Shown: positions 31,619 to 36,470 of the stretch, piece after piece | Layout of the letters: every line of letters starts with the position of its first letter | How positions within the stretch are numbered: position 1 is the stretch's first letter | Assembly: GCA_964473745.1 (NCBI GenBank) | Contig: CAYYQE010000014.1 | Location: 1 to 36,470 of the forward strand | DNA: 36,470 bases | Origin: JABJMC01 sp964473745 | GTDB lineage: Bacteria > Patescibacteriota > Gracilibacteria > UBA1369 > UBA12473 | Direction: 5' to 3' | The notes under the pieces: generated by a model | What the model saw: the letters and a program-made list of their open reading frames with translations, nothing else | The model's database searches: none | What the model was told of the DNA's origin: nothing | Program-made: the position numbers and the translations under genes

Positions 31619-33355
31619 ATGTTCAGTTCTCGTCGCCTTATAAAACACGCCCATTTTGCTCTCTCTCGGCATCCTCATTGGACAAAAAAGAAAATAATCC
31701 TGCATGTGATCGCTGGGGTGCTCCTTCTTGCTGTTTTATGGAGTGTTTCTGCTCTTGGCGCCCTGCGTACTTTCATTCCTAACACCCTTCAAATAGCTGG
31801 TTGGCCCGGCACCACCCGCAATTATCTTATCCTGTTTCAAAACGACACCGAGCTCCGCGCCACCGGCGGATTTATTACAGCTTATGCTTTACTAGAATTC
31901 AAACACGGCTTTCCTGCCGGGATCTCATTCAACGATGTTTACGGCGAAATTGACGATCACGATTACATTTCTCCCCCCTACCCAATGGATGAACTTCTTG
32001 AAAAAAATTCCGATACTTACGCTGGCCACAGCTTTCGAGACGCTAATTACAATCCAGATTTTCTAGAGGCCAAAGAAGAAATCCTAGAATTCTTCCACAA
32101 AACTTATTATGACACCGAAATAGACGGACTTTTTGCCGTTAATTTTTCCGTACTCGAAGATGTGGTTGGTCTCTATGAACCTGTAAAAATAGACAGCCTC
32201 ACTCTTAGCGAAGACAATTTATTCGAAACTCTAGAAACCGCTGTTTCAGATATTGATCGTCATAATTTAGAAGCTCTAAGTACCCGCAAAGACATCATTA
32301 AAGAGTTTGCTTATGCAACGCTCAAAGAAATGATTTTTTCCCCTTGGCAATGGCGTAATTTAAGTGATGTAATCACTCGCAATCTCAACGAAAAAAATAT
32401 CCTGCTCTCATTTGAAAATTCCTCACTTTCCAAAAAAACAGCGCATTATAACTGGGATGGATCTTTCCCTGAACCCGACAAAAATAATCCCACCGACCTT
32501 CTCGCTGTAAATATTTCTAATTTTGGGGGCATGAAATCTGATCGGTACATAACTCGCGAAGTTCATTACAATATTGATTTATCCGGGGCCTCGCCAACCG
32601 CCACCGCCGAAATCACTCTTCGTCACAACGGCGATTACAACACCCCACTAAGCGGTGAATACAAAGGTTATGTTCGTATTTTTGTTCCGGAAGGAGCCAC
32701 TCTTACTTCGGGATTTTCCACCGAAGAATCAATCGAAAATTACGTTGGTTGGGGTGATATTGTAAAATTTAGTCCCGGAGAAACCACTACTTTTACCTAC
32801 GAAATCGAACTCAATCCTGACACTATCCACGATGATTACTACCAACTTCAGCTCATCAAACAACCTGGTACAGACAATGATTATTATGAAATTACTGTCA
32901 AAACTCCAGCCGGCTCAACCCTTGAAAGCAATCAATTTGATGTCCGCGAAAACATTGCCTTTTTTAAAGACACCTTAAACGCTGACAAAGTTCTTGATCT
33001 CCAAATTTTTTCTGATGAATCCGGCCCCCGAATTATTTATCATGAACTCACGGCCTTAAACCAAATCGACATTGGGTTTGCCGAAGAGCTAGATGTAGAC
33101 GCGGCCAGCGATCCACTAAATTACGAAATTACAGATTTAGATTATGGAGACACCTCGATTCAAGATTTAGTTTATGTGGATTATATCGACGTTTGGGATA
33201 GTCATGTTCGCCTCCATACCCACGGCATGGATTACCAAAACGAGGAGCATTTCCAAATCCAACTCCGCAACATCCGCGACACCAGCGGGAATTTAATCAG
33301 CCCAAATCCTCGGACTGTGACGGTGGTTCAACGTATTGCCCAAACCAGCTCATAA
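31619..33355 (+). CDS. DUF4012 membrane-anchored surface protein
   Basis: A 578-residue protein with a basic cytoplasmic start, one membrane helix at about 26-48 (IILHVIAGVLLLAVLWSVSAL), and the DUF4012 signature YLILFQNDTELRATGGFITAYALLEF at about 68-93, followed by GISFNDVYGEIDDHDYI. The C-terminal half is strand-rich (about 300-570: YITREVHYNIDL, ATAEITLRHNGDYN, YKGYVRIFVPEGATL), like stacked beta-sandwich domains. DUF4012 proteins are typical of Patescibacteria and some Actinobacteria and are thought to act at the cell surface; no reaction is known. Its 3' end overlaps the convergent small cysteine protein gene by 59 bp. Confidence 0.88.
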   Translation: MFSSRRLIKHAHFALSRHPHWTKKKIILHVIAGVLLLAVLWSVSALGALRTFIPNTLQIAGWPGTTRNYLILFQNDTELRATGGFITAYALLEFKHGFPAGISFNDVYGEIDDHDYISPPYPMDELLEKNSDTYAGHSFRDANYNPDFLEAKEEILEFFHKTYYDTEIDGLFAVNFSVLEDVVGLYEPVKIDSLTLSEDNLFETLETAVSDIDRHNLEALSTRKDIIKEFAYATLKEMIFSPWQWRNLSDVITRNLNEKNILLSFENSSLSKKTAHYNWDGSFPEPDKNNPTDLLAVNISNFGGMKSDRYITREVHYNIDLSGASPTATAEITLRHNGDYNTPLSGEYKGYVRIFVPEGATLTSGFSTEESIENYVGWGDIVKFSPGETTTFTYEIELNPDTIHDDYYQLQLIKQPGTDNDYYEITVKTPAGSTLESNQFDVRENIAFFKDTLNADKVLDLQIFSDESGPRIIYHELTALNQIDIGFAEELDVDAASDPLNYEITDLDYGDTSIQDLVYVDYIDVWDSHVRLHTHGMDYQNEEHFQIQLRNIRDTSGNLISPNPRTVTVVQRIAQTSS

Positions 33356-33695
33356 CTGCGGCATGACACAAAAGGCAACGTTCTTCAGCCGTCAAAGAAT
33401 CCATCGAAAAACCATCGGTTGTTTTTTGAATCCCCGCCGCCACATTTTGGTCAACACTCGGGGCGAAAGAATTGATTACATCTACGGCCGCGGGCATTGG
33501 TCGTTTTTGAAATCCTCCGCGTGAAGCTTGAGGGTCTATCCCTGTATCTACAATAAAAGTTTGGCAAGGTGGGGCTGCTCCTGCATGAATTTCTGGTAAA
33601 GCGCAATTCCCACAAGGCTCATCACCAGAAACCAGTCGTCTTCCCATACCAGAAACTAGGTCGTCGGGGCGGACAACATCAAGATTTGCTCGCAT
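33297..33695 (-). CDS. Small cysteine-containing protein, unknown function
   Basis: A 132-residue soluble protein without a signal peptide. Cysteines occur as CGNC (about 28-31), in PPCQTF, and as RCLLCHAAVMSW near the C-terminus. The last contains CxxCH, but with no signal peptide and a single site a metal or disulfide role is likelier than heme. The C-terminal CxxCxAA pattern is shared with the gene upstream (CAICRAAHFAL), so the two may be distant relatives. It lies 47 bp downstream of that gene on the same strand and overlaps the DUF4012 gene tail by 59 bp. The coding call rests on frame length, context and the shared motif. Confidence 0.6.
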   Translation of the reverse strand: MRANLDVVRPDDLVSGMGRRLVSGDEPCGNCALPEIHAGAAPPCQTFIVDTGIDPQASRGGFQKRPMPAAVDVINSFAPSVDQNVAAGIQKTTDGFSMDSLTAEERCLLCHAAVMSWFGQYVEPPSQSEDLG

Positions 33696-33742
33696 AAAGT
33701 ATGAAAATTAAATTAATTTAAGATCAATACGATAGTACCATA

Positions 33743-34330
33743 TTAATTTTCCTCTGCCATACGTCGATCAAGTTCCTCGGCAAGGGCAAAATGAGCCGCC
33801 CGACAAATGGCACAAGCTTCCTTAATATCAGGATTCCCCTTGGCATCATTAATAATTTCTTGAGTATCTTTTGCAAACTCATCACCTTGTGAAACCATAA
33901 AATCTAGCTTGTGGCGCCAATCTTCAAGTGGAGTGTTATTTCCATGATCAAGCATTCCTCTACCAGCTTCTAAATCTTCTGTCATTTGTTGTGTTAGCTG
34001 GCCATCTTCAATTGGCTCCTCGCATTCTATGCCAAAACGTGCTCCAGTTTGCATTTCTGGCCCACTAAACCAAAGAAAAGATTCAGGGCGCGCCTCTACT
34101 CCCGCCGTTCCGTAGGGGCAAGGGGTAGTATCTGGACGAACACAGTCTGGGAAAGGAGTTTCTTCAGTAAGCTCATCACGCGCCAATAAAGGAGCCATAT
34201 CAACTAAATGTAAGCCCGGCTCAACCGGCTCATATTGGCCTAGTTCTTCAACATTAGTATAAAAGCCTTGCGGTTCAGCAGGCATATCATCAGCATGCTC
34301 TCCAGGAGCACCATTTGGGGTGGTGGACAT
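33743..34330 (-). CDS. Acidic cysteine-containing protein, unknown function
   Basis: A 195-residue acidic soluble protein. It has a disordered N-terminus (MSTTPNGAPGEHADDMPAEP), then CVRPDTTPCPYGTAG in the middle, a single Cys in FGIECEEP, and CAICRAAHFALAEELDRRM at the C-terminal end. Paired cysteines could bind zinc. Family not recognised. It has a good promoter of its own (34369-34398) and is followed by the related-looking small gene. The phrase GAPGE also occurs at the N-terminus of the MoxR-like protein. Confidence 0.7.
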   Translation of the reverse strand: MSTTPNGAPGEHADDMPAEPQGFYTNVEELGQYEPVEPGLHLVDMAPLLARDELTEETPFPDCVRPDTTPCPYGTAGVEARPESFLWFSGPEMQTGARFGIECEEPIEDGQLTQQMTEDLEAGRGMLDHGNNTPLEDWRHKLDFMVSQGDEFAKDTQEIINDAKGNPDIKEACAICRAAHFALAEELDRRMAEEN

Positions 34331-34368
34331 TTTGTAGGGGTTAGGGTGGATAACTAATTTTGGCCCCT

Positions 34369-34398
34369 ATCCTACAAAAAAAACACGCGACATGTCAA
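34369..34398 (-). promoter_or_regulatory. Promoter of the acidic cysteine protein gene
   Basis: On the minus strand a perfect -35 TTGACA (34393-34398), an 18-bp spacer containing eight T, and -10 TAGGAT (34369-34374). The ATG at 34330 is 38 bp further on. Confidence 0.6.
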
Positions 34399-34460
34399 CC
34401 TTCTATTTTTAATAAACTTCGTTTAAACTAAAAACACAATTATTCACCAATTGCCACTTT

Positions 34461-36272
34461 ATGGACAAAATCGCCGTCCTCGACTACGGAGGCCAATATG
34501 CTCACTTAATTGCTAACCGCGTCCGTCGGCTTGGTGTTTATTCAGAAATATTACCTGCCAACGCCCGCCCCGAAGAGCTCAAAGAATACAAAGCTTTGAT
34601 TCTTTCTGGTGGCCCACAAAGTGTGCACGCGGAAGGAGGGCTTTCTTGCGATCCCCAAATTCTTCATATGGGAATCCCCGTGTTAGGAATTTGTTACGGA
34701 CACCAAGTTTTAACCCACGAGCTAGGTGGCAAAGTTGAAACCGGCAAAAAAGGTGAATATGGCAAAGCGACTTTCACGCCCCAACAAAGCCCACTTTTTG
34801 AAGGGATAAATGAAAAAGAACAGGTTTGGATGAGTCATTTTGACGAAGTTGCCGCGCTTCCGGAAGGAGCCACTTTAATCGGCTCCACAACAGACTGCCA
34901 AAACGCGGCTATTGATTATGGGAATAAGCGCTGGAGTGTCCAATTTCACCTTGAAGTTACCCACACGCCAAATGGCATGAAGATTCTTGATAACTTTTTA
35001 AAACAATGTGACTTAAAACGCGAGTGGAGTTTAGATCAGTTTATTGAACAAGAACTTGGCCGCATCAAAGAACAAGCCGGCGACCAAAATGTTTTCCTAC
35101 TTATTAGTGGCGGAGTGGATTCCACTGTAGCTTTTATGTTGCTCGAAAAAGCTCTTGGCGCCGAGCGTGTTTACGGCTTATTCGTAGACCATGGCTTAAT
35201 GCGCAAAGACGAAGGAGCGGAAGTCAAAGCTTCATTAGAAAAACTCGGCGTCACGAATCTTCACATTTACCAAGGTGAAGAAGAATTTTTAGCAGCCCTA
35301 GAGGGCGTTTACGAACCCGAAGAAAAACGCAAAATAATCGGCGATAAATTTTTGGATGTCCAACGTAAAGTTGTGGCTGAATTAAATTTAAATCCCGACG
35401 AATGGCTCCTCGGCCAAGGCACAATTTATCCCGACACAATTGAAAGCGGCGGCACTGAACACGCTGACAAAATCAAAACTCATCATAACCGCGTCCCGCA
35501 AATCGAAGAACTTATCCGCCAAGGAAAAATCATTGAACCAATCAAAGAACTTTATAAAGACGAGGTCCGCGCCGTGGGTGAAAAGCTCGGCCTAGCACCA
35601 GAAATGGTTTGGAGACATCCCTTCCCTGGACCCGGCTTAGGGGTTCGCTGCCTTTGCGCAAGCGAGCCTTCTCTTGTCCCCAACTCCGCGGAATTAGAAT
35701 CAAAAATCAACGATTTTCTGTCCGCTAAAAACCTCACTCTTACGGCCAAAGTTTTGCCGCTTAAATCTGTGGGGGTTCAGGGTGATGTCCGGTCATATAG
35801 ACACCCAGTTGTCTTGTCTGGACAGGCTGATTGGGCGCAGCTAGAAGCCATTTCTCCGCAACTCACCAATCAATTCCTTGAAATTAATCGTGTTCTTTAT
35901 CACCTCCGCGACGAAACTATTTTGGAGACCAAAGTAACCCCTGGATTTAGTACCAAAGATCGCCTAGATCTACTTCGCGAGGCCGATGCTATTGTTCAAA
36001 AAACTATCACAAGCGCTGACTTGCTTCGCGTAATTTGGCAGTTCCCGGTTGTGCTTTTGCCGCTCTCCGTCACGATCGCCACTGGCCCCATCGCCGGCGA
36101 ATCCGTTGTCCTCCGACCCGTCTCCTCCGAAGAAGCCATGACCGCTAATTTCACTGAAATTGACTGGACAATTGTGCACGCTATGACCGACAAAATCCTA
36201 GCCCTGCCCAATGTTTCCACTGTGTTCTACGACATAACCAACAAGCCGCCGGGCACCATTGAGTGGGAATAG
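34461..36272 (+). CDS. guaA: GMP synthase (glutamine-hydrolysing), long eukaryote-like form
   Basis: Makes GMP from XMP, ATP and glutamine. The 603-residue protein has an N-terminal class I glutaminase (Cys78 in GICYGHQ, His163 in QFHLEVTHT, where most have QFHPE) and an ATP-pyrophosphatase domain with the P-loop SGGVDS (216-221). It is about 80-90 residues longer than usual bacterial GuaA. The extra length lies in the C-terminal dimerisation part after HPFPGPGLGVRCLCA. That part has LPLKSVGVQGDVRSY, an extended insert (INRVLYHLRDET, VTPGFSTKDRLDLLREAD) and FYDITNKPPGTIEWE, the pattern of eukaryotic GMP synthetase. No promoter was identified with confidence in the 130-bp gap before it. Confidence 0.97.
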   Translation: MDKIAVLDYGGQYAHLIANRVRRLGVYSEILPANARPEELKEYKALILSGGPQSVHAEGGLSCDPQILHMGIPVLGICYGHQVLTHELGGKVETGKKGEYGKATFTPQQSPLFEGINEKEQVWMSHFDEVAALPEGATLIGSTTDCQNAAIDYGNKRWSVQFHLEVTHTPNGMKILDNFLKQCDLKREWSLDQFIEQELGRIKEQAGDQNVFLLISGGVDSTVAFMLLEKALGAERVYGLFVDHGLMRKDEGAEVKASLEKLGVTNLHIYQGEEEFLAALEGVYEPEEKRKIIGDKFLDVQRKVVAELNLNPDEWLLGQGTIYPDTIESGGTEHADKIKTHHNRVPQIEELIRQGKIIEPIKELYKDEVRAVGEKLGLAPEMVWRHPFPGPGLGVRCLCASEPSLVPNSAELESKINDFLSAKNLTLTAKVLPLKSVGVQGDVRSYRHPVVLSGQADWAQLEAISPQLTNQFLEINRVLYHLRDETILETKVTPGFSTKDRLDLLREADAIVQKTITSADLLRVIWQFPVVLLPLSVTIATGPIAGESVVLRPVSSEEAMTANFTEIDWTIVHAMTDKILALPNVSTVFYDITNKPPGTIEWE

Positions 36273-36283
36273 GCGCGGTTCAG

Positions 36284-36309
36284 CGGCCCAGCCCAGCGCA
36301 GCGCGGCCG
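36284..36309. other. GC-rich inverted repeat after guaA
   Basis: CGGCC (36284-36288) and GGCCG (36305-36309) enclose a GC-rich stretch of repeated CAGC/GCGC, a few bases past the guaA stop. It could fold but has no T-run. It may slow or end transcription. Confidence 0.3.
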
Positions 36310-36340
36310 AAATTGTGCAAAACTAGGCAGCTTTAGGGTG

Positions 36341-36470
36341 TCTATTTTTGCATAGGTACAATAGCTTGACAGGTATGACACATTTAAATCTGGCGAAAAA
36401 GTGTCATGTCAAACATAACGTACGATAAGGAGGGATTTTGGAGCTGTTAGGATTAATTTTCTCGAACTAT
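36341..36470 (-). repeat. Structured inverted element, copy B
   Basis: The reverse complement of this stretch matches 25251-25380 without gaps (101 of 130 identical by my count). The hairpin here is better paired: TTGAC (36366-36370) with GTCAA (36408-36412), and ATGACAC (36375-36381) with GTGTCAT (36401-36407), loop 36382-36400. On the plus strand it is followed by AAGGAGG (36427-36433) and, 4 nt later, a TTG codon (36438) whose frame is open to the window end. The element may continue beyond base 36470. Confidence 0.75.

Noticed and set aside
33297..33695. CxxCH as a cytochrome c heme site
   Set aside because: Single motif, no signal peptide, and no cytochrome maturation genes in view.
27558..36328. 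Exact 16-bp repeat TTGTGCAAAACTAGGC at 27558 and 36313
   Set aside because: Both copies are intergenic, but by rough estimate a 16-mer match has a sizeable chance of arising at random in a window this long, and the flanks do not match.
25251..36470. The inverted 130-bp pair as ends of a transposon
   Set aside because: The 11 kb between them holds dnaB, lysS, guaA and other core genes and no transposase. The variable loops and conserved stems point to a functional element.
1..36470. tRNA, rRNA, CRISPR array or insertion sequence
   Set aside because: I read the intergenic regions for tRNA T-arm patterns, regularly spaced repeats and transposase motifs and found none convincing. A tRNAscan or Rfam search would settle the RNA part.

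Overview
The window reads as a stretch of chromosome from a streamlined bacterium of the Candidate Phyla Radiation type (Patescibacteria), most likely a Peregrinibacteria-like lineage. The evidence is inference from gene content: a DUF4012 protein, a PEGA-domain protein, a TrmB regulator, a class I lysyl-tRNA synthetase and many family-less proteins sit among compact, overlapping housekeeping genes. UGA is used as a stop (for example in ispG and yraN), so this is the standard bacterial code and not the UGA=Gly code of Gracilibacteria/Absconditabacteria. The biosynthetic content is rich for such a lineage: MEP isoprenoid enzymes, pyridoxal phosphate synthase, GTP cyclohydrolase I, CarB and GuaA.

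Layout. 1-6320 (minus strand): a very large MoxR-like AAA+ protein followed by a transglutaminase-like protein that runs off the left edge; they look like one two-gene system. 6357-10358 (plus): ispG-dxr-ispDF-ispE, the core of the MEP pathway (dxs and ispH are not here). 10318-12379 (minus): pdxT, a small membrane protein, folE and recR in a tight operon. 12470-13489 (minus): a CtlX-like amidinotransferase-fold protein whose nucleophile cysteine appears to be serine. 13700-15595 (plus): a 631-residue protein of unknown family. 15552-20631 (minus): carB, pdxS, a TrmB-type regulator. 20745-23594 (plus): four proteins without recognisable family, one with a Tat signal. 23591-25099 (minus): comM. 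25397-27488: a kinase-like protein converging on a PEGA-domain protein and yraN. 27613-30666 (plus): dnaB and class I lysS. About 30800-31545: a GC-rich island with one foreign-looking gene, next to the stub of an older convergent gene. 31619-36272: DUF4012 protein, two small cysteine-containing proteins, and a long eukaryote-type GuaA.

The most striking non-coding feature is an imperfect inverted repeat of about 130 bp (25251-25380 versus 36341-36470). Each copy has a hairpin and a strong Shine-Dalgarno-like sequence that hardly any gene in the window has. Other signals not explained by genes are a pair of GC-rich palindromes sharing a downstream motif (9552-9583 and 17381-17412), a promoter buried in a terminator hairpin (23029-23070), extended -10 promoters in front of unknown genes contrasted with near-leaderless starts for housekeeping operons, and the fact that all five intact convergent gene pairs overlap at their 3' ends. 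No tRNA, rRNA, CRISPR array or insertion sequence was seen. No gene-free stretch exceeds 300 bases.
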